Shown here: in pieces, positions 22,427 through 29,642 of the stretch | Layout: each line of letters begins with the position of its first letter | Position numbering within the stretch: the stretch's first letter is position 1 | Source: CAZZEX01 sp964653285 | GTDB taxonomy: Bacteria; Chloroflexota; Anaerolineae; B4-G1 | Assembly (NCBI GenBank): GCA_964653285.1 | Contig: CAZZEX010000058.1 | Location: 1-29,919 of the forward strand | DNA: 29,919 bases | Direction of reading: 5' to 3' | Notes under the pieces: generated by a model | Told to the model about the DNA's origin: nothing | What the model saw: only the letters and a program-made list of their open reading frames with translations | Databases searched by the model: none | Program-made: the position numbers and the translations under genes

Positions 22427-23197
22427 GTGTTTGATTTTATCGCCTACCCGATGGCCAATTTGTTGCTGCTCCTATATACCCTCCTGGGGCACAACACCAT
22501 AGCAGCGATTGCTGTGTTGACCCTCTTGATCAACCTGCTCGTCCTGCCGCTGACGCTGAGTCAGCAGAAATCAGCACGCAAGATGCAGGAATTTCAGCCG
22601 GAGATCGAGAAGTTACAGAAAAAATACGGTAAGGACAAAGAGCGACTGTCACAGGAGCAGATGAAGTTGTACAAGGAAGCAGGTATCAACCCTATGGGGG
22701 GGTGCCTGCCACTCTTGATCCAACTACCGATTTGGTACAGTATTATCGGAGCCATCAGATACTGCATACCCTCCACGCCCTTGAACCTGTTTCAGTTCTC
22801 TCATCACATCTACAAGTGGTTGCCTGGCGTCATAGGGCTTGTCCCGCTGCAAAGTACGTTCCTGGGGATGGACCTGGGCCAACCCCCCAGCCCGGATCAG
22901 TGGTGGTCGTATTCCTTGCCTGTCCTGGTCTTCGTCACAAGCTGGTTACAGCAGAAAATGATGACCCCGCCTAGCACCGGTGCTGATCAATCGCAGGCAG
23001 CGGCGATGAGCAAGCAGATGCAGATTATGATGCCACTGATGATGATGTTCTTTACCCTCCAGTACACGATGGGGCTGTCTATCTATTTCGTCATCTCCAG
23101 CCTGGTCCGGATGGCTCAGTATTACTTTGTGGGGAGCGATCAAAGCGGCGAGAAGGCCAGGAGCAAGGGACTGGCACGGTTGAAGCAGCGGAAGTGA
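22427..23197 (+). CDS. yidC: YidC/Oxa1 family membrane protein insertase
   Basis: This inserts and folds integral membrane proteins, alone or with SecYEG. The 256-aa size is that of the short Gram-positive/Chloroflexota type without the large periplasmic domain. Key parts are IAVLTLLINLLVLPLTLSQQ (first core helix), the cytoplasmic helical hairpin QKSARKMQEFQPEIEKLQKK followed by YGKD, NPMGGCLPLLIQLPIWYSI, LPVLVFVTSWLQQKMM, and IMMPLMMMFFTLQYTMGLSIYFVISS. A basic tail (ARSKGLARLKQRK) would touch the ribosome. The Arg normally found in the first core helix is Asn (N36). The start is GTG at 22427 after AAAGGG. It is 36 nt after the propeller gene and 44 nt before jag. Confidence 0.94.
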   Translation: MFDFIAYPMANLLLLLYTLLGHNTIAAIAVLTLLINLLVLPLTLSQQKSARKMQEFQPEIEKLQKKYGKDKERLSQEQMKLYKEAGINPMGGCLPLLIQLPIWYSIIGAIRYCIPSTPLNLFQFSHHIYKWLPGVIGLVPLQSTFLGMDLGQPPSPDQWWSYSLPVLVFVTSWLQQKMMTPPSTGADQSQAAAMSKQMQIMMPLMMMFFTLQYTMGLSIYFVISSLVRMAQYYFVGSDQSGEKARSKGLARLKQRK

Positions 23198-23241
23198 TAG
23201 GTGGCTCGCGTCAGGCATTTGTTATTAGAGGAGTACGATAG

Positions 23242-23988
23242 ATGTCGGAAATGGAGCAGGCAATCGAGGCGACCGGAGCAGACGTTGAAGCCGCGACTGC
23301 GACGGGCCTGGCACGTCTAGGGGTTGATCGAGACATGGTGGAGATCGAGGTGCTGGATGATGGCAGCCGGGGTGTGTTCGGGCTGGGGGCACGAGAGGCC
23401 CGCGTGCGAATGACGCCTAAGCCGAAGATCAGGCCGCGTCCGGCTCCCGCAGTGCCGACGGGGCCGATTGCCCTGCCCGCTGCAGAGCCAGTGGAACCCA
23501 CTGTAGCAGAGAAGGATGAAGCCGAGGTGGCCCAGGGAGTGTTGCTGGAACTTCTGGCCCTCCTGGGTATGGAAAGAGCCCAAGTTGACGTGCAACGAGC
23601 CGAACCTACAGCGGATGAGAAAGAACCGCCGCTGATGCTCGATGTGCACGGCCCTGACACCGATGTGCTGATAGGGCGCCGTGGAAATACGCTGGCTGCA
23701 TTGCAGCACATCACCCGACTGATTGTTGGGCGTGAGGTGGCAGGCCGGGTGCGGCTGGTGGTAGACGTGGATGGCTTCAAGGTACGTCGGGAAAAGTCGC
23801 TGCGCCGCCTGGCCCAACGTATGGCGGAGCAAGCCATACGCACCAACCGCACGGTAGTGATGGAACCTATGCCACCCTACGAGCGCCGTATCATCCACCT
23901 GGCATTGCGCGATCATTCCCACGTGACCACCCAGAGCATCGGTGAGGGGGACCAGCGCAAGGTCACCATCATTCCACAACACCAATAA
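23242..23988 (+). CDS. jag: Jag/KhpB RNA-binding protein
   Basis: A cytoplasmic RNA-binding protein that accompanies yidC/spoIIIJ; KhpB partners KhpA in cell elongation and division control in other bacteria. The 248-aa protein has a Jag-N domain (1-55, ending DGSRGVFGLGAREARVRM), a Pro/Ala-rich linker (58-90), a KH domain with the GxxG loop GRRG (145-148), and an R3H domain with RRIIHLALRDHSHVTTQSIG and then EGDQRKV (216-241). RBS GAGGAG lies 9 nt before the ATG. Length and order are canonical. Confidence 0.94.
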   Translation: MSEMEQAIEATGADVEAATATGLARLGVDRDMVEIEVLDDGSRGVFGLGAREARVRMTPKPKIRPRPAPAVPTGPIALPAAEPVEPTVAEKDEAEVAQGVLLELLALLGMERAQVDVQRAEPTADEKEPPLMLDVHGPDTDVLIGRRGNTLAALQHITRLIVGREVAGRVRLVVDVDGFKVRREKSLRRLAQRMAEQAIRTNRTVVMEPMPPYERRIIHLALRDHSHVTTQSIGEGDQRKVTIIPQHQ

Positions 23989-23993
23989 GCCGT

Positions 23994-24074
23994 TAGCCGT
24001 TAGCAGTGAGCAGTGAGCGGTTGGCAGTTAGCCAACAGCCCATTGCTATTGGTCATTGGTCATCTGTCATTGGT
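23994..24074. repeat. GTTAGC / GTCATTGG low-complexity repeat tract
   Basis: Iterated GTTAGC/AGTGAGC units (23994-24033) are followed by ATTGGTCATTGGTCATCTGT-type units (24042-24074). Related tracts occur at 5571-5597 and 28267-28296. The tract separates jag from the PfkB gene and overlaps the longest possible N-terminus of the latter. Confidence 0.65.
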
Positions 24075-24918
24075 CACTGAATTAGACTACCTGGTCATCG
24101 GTCACGTGACCCGTGACCTAGTGGACGGTACCTTCACGGTTGGTGGGACGGTTTCCTACGCCGCCCGCACCGTGCGGGCATTGGGCTGTCGCGTTGGCGT
24201 CGTCACCAGCGCCAGCCCTGACCTCGATCTGAGCCAGGTATTGGACGGTGCCCTGATCACCCGCTTCCCCGCCACTACGACGACCACGTTCAAGAACATC
24301 TACATCTCCGACGGTCGGCGACAGGTGCTGCACACCGTTGCGGAGACATTGGTGCCAGAGATGGTGCCGCCGAACTGGAGGGCAGCAATTGTCCACCTGG
24401 GGCCGGTGGCCCGCGAGTGTGCCCCGGCGCTGGTCAATGCATTTGGGAATGCCTTTGTGGGCGTGACTCCCCAGGGGTGGATGCGGCGTTGGGACCAGGC
24501 TGGTCGTGTGAGTTGCTGCCAGTGGGAGGAAGCAGAGAAGTTGCTCGCCCGTGCCGACGCTGTGGTGCTGAGCGAGGAGGACGTGGCAGGCGATGAGGCA
24601 CTGGTGGCCCAATATGCCGCCCAGACGCGGCTACTGGTTGTGACCCGGGGGGCAGCGGGCTGTACCGTATACACGGGTGGCCAGTCCCGTCGCTTCCCGG
24701 CCCCGGCCATGCCCGAGGTAGACCCCACCGGTGCAGGCGACATCTTCGCGGCCACCTTCTTCGTGTGGCTGCAGCGCAGGGGCGACCCCTGGATGGCCGC
24801 GCGTTTCGCCAACTGCGTCGCCGCCCGCTCGGTGACACGGGCAGGACTGTCTGGCACTCCCAGCCCGGAGGAGGTCGCCTGCTGCGAGTGGGATCTAGGG
24901 GCCAGGAAAATGAGGTAG
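24070..24918 (+). CDS. PfkB family carbohydrate/nucleoside kinase
   Basis: A ribokinase-like kinase that phosphorylates a sugar, nucleoside or related alcohol with ATP. The clear C-terminal signature DPTGAGD (218-224) carries the catalytic base D224 and the anion hole. Other family parts are LDYLVIGHVTRDLVDGTFTV followed by GG at the N-terminus, AVVLSEEDV, LLVVTRGAAGCTVY and the helix after the signature. The frame is open from a GTG at 24013, but those codons lie in the repeat tract, so the TTG at 24070 is preferred, with low certainty and no clear RBS. The ~282-aa length is normal. The substrate is unknown. It stops 6 nt before parA. Confidence 0.85.
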   Translation: MVTELDYLVIGHVTRDLVDGTFTVGGTVSYAARTVRALGCRVGVVTSASPDLDLSQVLDGALITRFPATTTTTFKNIYISDGRRQVLHTVAETLVPEMVPPNWRAAIVHLGPVARECAPALVNAFGNAFVGVTPQGWMRRWDQAGRVSCCQWEEAEKLLARADAVVLSEEDVAGDEALVAQYAAQTRLLVVTRGAAGCTVYTGGQSRRFPAPAMPEVDPTGAGDIFAATFFVWLQRRGDPWMAARFANCVAARSVTRAGLSGTPSPEEVACCEWDLGARKMR

Positions 24919-24924
24919 GCCAGG

Positions 24925-25707
24925 ATGCCGATCATCTACGCGCTGGCGAACCAGAAGGGCGGGGTCGGCAAGACCACCACGGCGGTAAACATGGGAGCCT
25001 GTCTGGCGCAGTGGGGCCAACGCGTTCTGGTAGTGGACGTTGACCCTCAGGCAAACGCCACCTCCTCCCTGGGGGTAAATAAGCGTGCTGTGCCGCTCTC
25101 TACCTATGACCTGTTGGTGCGCGATGTCCCCTTGGCTCGCATTGTGCAGTCCACCGGGCGAGATCGGTTCGATCTGGTTCCGGCCTCGCCGGCCTTGGCC
25201 GGTGCGACGGTGGAATTGGTCAGCCTGCCGCAGCGGGAATATCGCCTGCGCCAGGCGCTGGCAAGACTGGAGCGACAGTACGATTATGCGCTGATTGACT
25301 GTCCTCCCAGCCTGGGCATTCTGACGGTGAACGGGCTGACGGCTGCCACTGATGGGGTGATTATCCCCGTGCAGTGCGAGTACCTGGCGCTGGAGGGCCT
25401 CTCGCAGTTGGCGCGCGCGATTGAGTTGGTGCGCCGTGCCCTCAACCCGACGTTGCGGCTGCGGGGACTGGTGATGACGATGTACGACGCCCGCACGACT
25501 TTATCGCGGCAGGTCGTCGAGGAGGTGCGACGGCACTTCCCGGGGCGGGTCTTCGACACGATCATCCCCCGCAGCGTGCGTCTGAGCGAGGCCCCTAGTT
25601 ACGGCGAGTCCATCATATCCTACGCGCCCCGCTCGGCGGGGGCGCTGGCCTACGCGGCGCTGACGCGGGAGTTGTTGGTGGGCGATAGACGATCACATAA
25701 CTGCTGA
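24925..25707 (+). CDS. parA: Chromosome partitioning ATPase ParA/Soj
   Basis: A Walker-type ATPase that binds DNA nonspecifically and moves ParB-parS complexes during chromosome segregation. The 260-aa protein has the deviant Walker A KGGVGKTT (11-18), VDVDPQANATSSLG (A'), and Walker B LIDCPPSLG. It lacks the N-terminal HTH of plasmid P1-type ParA, so it is the chromosomal Soj type. The RBS region is GAGGTAGGCCAGG. The gap to parB is 8 nt. Confidence 0.95.
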   Translation: MPIIYALANQKGGVGKTTTAVNMGACLAQWGQRVLVVDVDPQANATSSLGVNKRAVPLSTYDLLVRDVPLARIVQSTGRDRFDLVPASPALAGATVELVSLPQREYRLRQALARLERQYDYALIDCPPSLGILTVNGLTAATDGVIIPVQCEYLALEGLSQLARAIELVRRALNPTLRLRGLVMTMYDARTTLSRQVVEEVRRHFPGRVFDTIIPRSVRLSEAPSYGESIISYAPRSAGALAYAALTRELLVGDRRSHNC

Positions 25708-25715
25708 GGTGAGAG

Positions 25716-26576
25716 ATGTCACCACGCAAGAGCGGGCTGGGCAGGGGACTGGAAGCGCTGATCCCTCTCGCTGAGGAGGAGACAGCAGCGGTACAAGGCG
25801 TGATCGAAGCACCCATCGCTTCTATCACGCCCAATCCTCATCAGCCGCGCGCACCGATTCGCGATCAAGACCTGGTGGAACTGGCCGCCTCCATCGAGGC
25901 ACATGGGATCATCCAGCCGCTCATCGTCACCAGAGCCCCTGATGGGTATCAACTGATCGCCGGCGAGCGCCGCTGGCGTGCGGCGCGATTGGCCGGATTA
26001 TCCACAGTTCCCGTCGTTGTGAAGGACGTGGCTCCCAGCGGGATGTTGGAACTGGCGCTGGTGGAGAACCTGCAGCGGGCCGACCTGAATCCGCTGGAGG
26101 AGGCCACGGCCTACCGCCAGTTGACCGAGGGATTCGGACTGACGCAGGAACAGGTGGCACGGCGGGTGGGCAAGAGCCGGGTGGCAGTCTCCAACACACT
26201 GCGGCTGCTGAAAGCAGCCCGTCCTGTGCAAGAGGCGCTCCTGGCAGGAAAGATTAGTGAGGGACATGCGCGGGCGCTTTTGGGCCTGGAGCAGGCCGAG
26301 GCACAGGAGGCCGCGCTCAAGACGGTCCTGAAGCGAGAGCTGACCGTGCGGCAGACAGAGAAGTTGGTGCGGCGTTTGCTCGGCCTGCGCCGCGAGGAGC
26401 AGCGGCCCACGCGCGCGATTTCGCCGGAGACGCGGGCGCTGGAATCCCGCTTTCGGGAGGCGCTGGGTACCAAGGTGAGCCTGACACGCAGCGGCGAGAG
26501 AGGCCGCGTCGTGATTTACTTCTACTCGGAGGAGGAACTGAACGCGCTATACGAGCGCATCGTCGGGAGCGAATAA
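25716..26576 (+). CDS. parB: Chromosome partitioning protein ParB/Spo0J
   Basis: The parS-binding CTPase clamp partner of ParA. The 286-aa protein starts KSGLGRGLEALIP, the ParA-interacting motif. It has the CTP-binding boxes GERRWRAAR (83-91) and ENLQRADLNP (117-126), the HTH TQEQVARRVGKSRVAVSNTL, and a C-terminal dimerisation domain (GRVVIYFYSEEELNALYERI). GAGGTGAG precedes the ATG. No consensus parS (TGTTTCACGTGAAACA) was found in the window. One TTATCCACA inside the gene encodes the conserved LSTVP and is probably a coincidence. Confidence 0.95.
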   Translation: MSPRKSGLGRGLEALIPLAEEETAAVQGVIEAPIASITPNPHQPRAPIRDQDLVELAASIEAHGIIQPLIVTRAPDGYQLIAGERRWRAARLAGLSTVPVVVKDVAPSGMLELALVENLQRADLNPLEEATAYRQLTEGFGLTQEQVARRVGKSRVAVSNTLRLLKAARPVQEALLAGKISEGHARALLGLEQAEAQEAALKTVLKRELTVRQTEKLVRRLLGLRREEQRPTRAISPETRALESRFREALGTKVSLTRSGERGRVVIYFYSEEELNALYERIVGSE

Positions 26577-26608
26577 CACAGGGGCAAACGGAGCGCGAAG
26601 TTATACGT

Positions 26609-28273
26609 ATGCTTGCAGACCAACTGTTAATCAACGGGCGGATATACACAATGGACGCCGGGTGCCCTCGGGCCTCGGCGTTGGCTATTGTCGGGGAACA
26701 CATCCTGGCCGTGGGGAACGACCCTTCGACAGGCTCAGGGCACCACCTGCGCGGCTTACTGGCCCCCGGCGGCAAGGTGCTCGACCTGGGCGGCCGCTGC
26801 GTCCTCCCCGGCCTGACCGATAGCCACATCCACTTCACCTGGTACGCCCTCGGCCTGCACGCTTTGGACCTGACCGGGGCGGCGACGCTGAGCGAGATGA
26901 TGGCATTGGTGGCGGAACGGGCGCGAGGGACAAGGCCGGGCGAGCGGGTACTGGGGCGAGGATGGGATCAGGAACGGTGGCCCGAGCGTCGCTTCCCCAC
27001 GGCCGCCGACCTGGACAGCGTCGCGCGGGCGCATCCGGTCGTGCTCAGGGCCAAAAGCGGCCACGCGCTGGCGGCGAACTCGCTCGCGCTCCAGTTGGCT
27101 GGCATCACCGCTAAGACGCCCGACCCACCTGGCGGACGCATCGGGCGTGACGCCGAGGGCCGCCCGGACGGGATGCTCTTCGAGGACAGCGCGATGAGGT
27201 TGGTCGCCGACCTCATCCCGCCGCCCATGCCGGAGGAGGCCAGCGCCGCGCTGCGAGATGCCATCCCGAACGCGTGGCGCGTGGGGCTGACGGCCATCCA
27301 CGACATGGACGGCCCCCCGGCCTTCGCCGTCTACCAACAGTTGCACGCCCGAGGCGAACTCGGCCTACGGGTAGTCAAGTACCTGCCCGCCGACGCGCTC
27401 GACTGCGCGCTGGAGGTCGGCCTGCGCGCAGGGCTAGGTGGCGATTGGCTACGGGTGGGCGGGATCAAGGTCTTCGCCGACGGCGCACTGGGGCCACGCA
27501 CGGCGGCGATGTTGGCCCCCTACAAAGGAGAGCCGGAGAACATGGGTATCCTGGCCATGGACGAGGAGGCGCTGCGTGAGTTAGCCCGCAAGGCGGTGGC
27601 GGGTGGGCTCCCGCTGGCCGTGCACGCCATCGGTGACCGGGCCAATCGCATGGTGCTAGACGTGCTGAGCGACATGGATCGCACCGCCGTAGAACAGGCG
27701 GTGCCAGGTCAGGAGGCAGTCCAGCACCGGCTCTTCAGGCCGGTGCATCGCATTGAGCACGTGCAACTGCTCCACCCCGACGATGCGGGCCGGTTGGCCG
27801 CGCTGGGCGTGGTGGCCTCAATGCAGCCCCTCCACGCCACGCAAGATCACGAGATGGCCGACCGCTACTGGGGCGAGCGCTGCGCTACGGCCTACGCCTG
27901 GCGCAGCCTGCTGGAGGCCGGCACGGTGCTGGCCTTCGGCTCCGATTGCCCGGTGGAGGACCTCAACCCCTTCCTGGGCATCCACGCCGCCGTGACGCGG
28001 CGGCGCAGCGATGGCTCCCCTGGCCCAGAGGGCTGGTATCCCGAGCAGCGGCTGACGGTGGAGGAGGCGGTGCGCGGTTACACGCTGGGCGCGGCTTATG
28101 CCGCCGGCCTGGAGAGTCGGCTGGGCTCGCTGGGCCCCGGCAAACTGGCCGACCTGGTCGTGCTCGACCGGGACATCTTCACCTGCGATCCAATGACCAT
28201 CGCGGAGACGCGGGTGGTGGCGACGATGATCGGCGGGCAGTTTGTGTACGGCGAATTAGCGGGGAGCAGTTAG
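26609..28273 (+). CDS. YtcJ-like metal-dependent amidohydrolase
   Basis: An amidohydrolase-superfamily enzyme of the YtcJ/exoenzyme-regulatory type. The 554-aa protein shows LPGLTDSHIHF (metal ligands H73, H75), KSGHALAANS, IKVFADGALGPRTAAML, the ligand His in LAVHAIGDRAN and in HRIEHVQLLHP, and the catalytic Asp in FGSDCPVEDLNPF. The end is GKLADLVVLDRD. Two stretches look foreign: DPSTGSGHH (38-46), encoded by a dispersed repeat, and QHRLFRP (372-378), encoded by a 23-bp palindrome just before HRIEHV. Both keep the frame and lie in loops. The substrate is unknown. The RBS is weak; it follows parB by 32 nt. Confidence 0.88.
   Translation: MLADQLLINGRIYTMDAGCPRASALAIVGEHILAVGNDPSTGSGHHLRGLLAPGGKVLDLGGRCVLPGLTDSHIHFTWYALGLHALDLTGAATLSEMMALVAERARGTRPGERVLGRGWDQERWPERRFPTAADLDSVARAHPVVLRAKSGHALAANSLALQLAGITAKTPDPPGGRIGRDAEGRPDGMLFEDSAMRLVADLIPPPMPEEASAALRDAIPNAWRVGLTAIHDMDGPPAFAVYQQLHARGELGLRVVKYLPADALDCALEVGLRAGLGGDWLRVGGIKVFADGALGPRTAAMLAPYKGEPENMGILAMDEEALRELARKAVAGGLPLAVHAIGDRANRMVLDVLSDMDRTAVEQAVPGQEAVQHRLFRPVHRIEHVQLLHPDDAGRLAALGVVASMQPLHATQDHEMADRYWGERCATAYAWRSLLEAGTVLAFGSDCPVEDLNPFLGIHAAVTRRRSDGSPGPEGWYPEQRLTVEEAVRGYTLGAAYAAGLESRLGSLGPGKLADLVVLDRDIFTCDPMTIAETRVVATMIGGQFVYGELAGSS
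26722..26740. repeat. In-frame dispersed repeat in the amidohydrolase gene
   Basis: CCCTTCGACAGGCTCAGGG, a short near-palindrome common in environmental genomes (read as PSTGSG or, on the other strand, PEPVEG). It lies in frame between the first beta strands of the amidohydrolase. Confidence 0.7.
27724..27746. repeat. In-frame GC-rich palindrome in the amidohydrolase gene
   Basis: GCACCGGC-tcttcag-GCCGGTGC, a perfect 8-bp stem with a 7-nt loop. Its reverse complement has the same ctgaaga loop as the intergenic element at 16612. Confidence 0.8.
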
Positions 28274-28296
28274 CAGTCAGCAGTCAGCCAGTTGCC
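28267..28296. repeat. GTTAGC/GTCAGC repeat after the amidohydrolase stop
   Basis: Iterated CAGTTAGCAGTCAGCAGTCA units spanning the stop codon; the third copy of this repeat class in the window. Confidence 0.55.
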
Positions 28297-28304
28297 AACT
28301 GTCT

Positions 28305-28329
28305 CCCTTCCTCCCGGTAGGGGGAAGGG
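28305..28329. terminator. Hairpin between convergent genes (possible bidirectional terminator)
   Basis: CCCTTCC-t-CCC (28305-28315) pairs with GGG-GGAAGGG (28320-28329) around a ggta loop: 10 pairs and one bulge. It sits between two convergent genes. It lacks a T-run and resembles a repeat common in other bacteria, so the terminator role is tentative. Confidence 0.45.
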
Positions 28330-28349
28330 CTGGGGATGGGGGTCAAGCG

Positions 28350-29411
28350 TCACAGAGCGACGGTGCAACCCAGGCCGGGTACGTCGGTGGCGATGAGCCA
28401 GCCCTCCTGCAGAAGAAAGCCGGGCACGGTGGGGTCGTCCACCAGATCAAAATGACCATCGAGGTCACCGTAGCGGACGTTGGGGCTGCTCAGGGCGAAA
28501 CTCAGCCCGGCGGCGGTGAGCAGCGCCGGTTCGTTGACGCAACTGACCATCGTGGCCATCCTGGCAGCACGGGCGATGGTGTCCACCTGGCGCGCACAGC
28601 GCAGTCCCCCACACGTGACCAGTTTGACGCTCATCCCGTCGGCGGCTCGTCGGGCGGCGATTTCCAGCGCCGACGCCGGCCCCATCACGCTCTCATCGGC
28701 CAGGATGGGCACCGGGCTGTGCTTCGTGACCTGGCACAGTCCGTCCAGGTCGTCGGCGGGCGTGGGCTGTTCCAGCATCTCCAGTTTCCCCTCCAGCGCC
28801 CGGGCCACGTCCAGCGCCTGCTGGACGGTGTATCCCTGGTCGGCGTCCAGGCGCAGGGTGAAATGGGGCAAGGCTGTGTGGACTGCTCGCACCCGGCGCA
28901 CGTCCTCGTCAGGGTCAAGGCCGCCCTTGACCTTGAGGATGTGGAACCCTCGCCGGGCGCGGTCGAGGGCCAGCTCGACGGTCTCCTTGACCGGCGCGAT
29001 GCCAACAGTCACGGACGTCTGGATGCGGTTCCGGTAGCCGCCCAGCAGACGATACAGGGGCAGCCCGGCGACCAGGCCCAGGAGGTCGTGAAAGGCGAGA
29101 TCGAACGCGCACAGGGCTGCCAGGGTGGTCTCGGTGAGTCGGGCCAGTTCTTCCAGTGCGTACTCGATGTCGAGTGGGTTCAGGTCGCGGGCGCGGTCGG
29201 CGCAGGCCCGGCAGGCCCGCACGACGTCCTCCGGCGTCTCGCCGGCGACGGCTGGGTCAAAGGCGGTACAGCCCCAGGCGACCTGCCCCTGACGTGTCTC
29301 GACGCGCACGAACACCACCGTCACGTGGTCAATCTCTGGATGGTAGGCGGTCCGGTAGGGCAGGCGCAGGCTCAATTCGACCGGAACGACTTCGACGTTC
29401 GTGATCTGCAT
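28350..29411 (-). CDS. Enolase superfamily MLE subgroup protein (dipeptide epimerase-like)
   Basis: A metal-dependent enolase-superfamily enzyme that abstracts the alpha proton of a carboxylate. The 353-aa protein starts at the ATG at 29411 (GAGGTG upstream; the longer frame to 29513 is not family-like). It reads MQITNVEVVPVELSLRLPYR, typical of muconate-lactonising and L-Ala-D/L-Glu epimerases. Catalytic parts are KVK (K160, K162), metal ligands D189 (LRLDADQG), E214 (LEQP) and D239 (ADES), and the second base K263 (SVKLVTCGG). Two opposed lysines fit an epimerase or racemase. An M20 peptidase lies upstream, consistent with peptide or amino-acid salvage. Confidence 0.87.
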   Translation of the reverse strand: MQITNVEVVPVELSLRLPYRTAYHPEIDHVTVVFVRVETRQGQVAWGCTAFDPAVAGETPEDVVRACRACADRARDLNPLDIEYALEELARLTETTLAALCAFDLAFHDLLGLVAGLPLYRLLGGYRNRIQTSVTVGIAPVKETVELALDRARRGFHILKVKGGLDPDEDVRRVRAVHTALPHFTLRLDADQGYTVQQALDVARALEGKLEMLEQPTPADDLDGLCQVTKHSPVPILADESVMGPASALEIAARRAADGMSVKLVTCGGLRCARQVDTIARAARMATMVSCVNEPALLTAAGLSFALSSPNVRYGDLDGHFDLVDDPTVPGFLLQEGWLIATDVPGLGCTVAL

Positions 29412-29559
29412 AGAGCACCTCACTTGACCTGGTTTGTCGGGCCAGACGGGTTTGGTGCGGAGGGATAGAAATACGCACCCCTCCACTGATGTACCGGTAA
29501 TTTTATCCGCCAAACCGACCTTGTCAAATGAGAATAGAAGTAACCACTCACTCGCTCTC

Positions 29560-29642
29560 GCCGGATTGCCAAATCCGGCGGCTTAGTGAGCGAAATCCAC
29601 GTTGATTTGGTCATTCCTGGCCTGGATTTGGCAATCCAGGCC
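29560..29642. repeat. Double palindrome spanning the 3' end of the M20 peptidase gene
   Basis: GCCGGATT-gcca-AATCCGGC (29560-29579) and GGCCTGGATT-tggc-AATCCAGGCC (29619-29642), perfect 8- and 10-bp stems ~40 nt apart. The second contains the last codons of the peptidase. This is the same two-hairpin plan as other elements here, but a different sequence family. Confidence 0.75.

Noticed and set aside
24100..24111. GGTCACGTGACC palindrome as a parS site
   Set aside because: Does not match TGTTTCACGTGAAACA beyond the CACGTG core and lies in coding sequence (GHVTRDL).
25998..26006. Perfect DnaA box TTATCCACA
   Set aside because: Single, inside parB, and encodes a conserved ParB peptide; no cluster around it.
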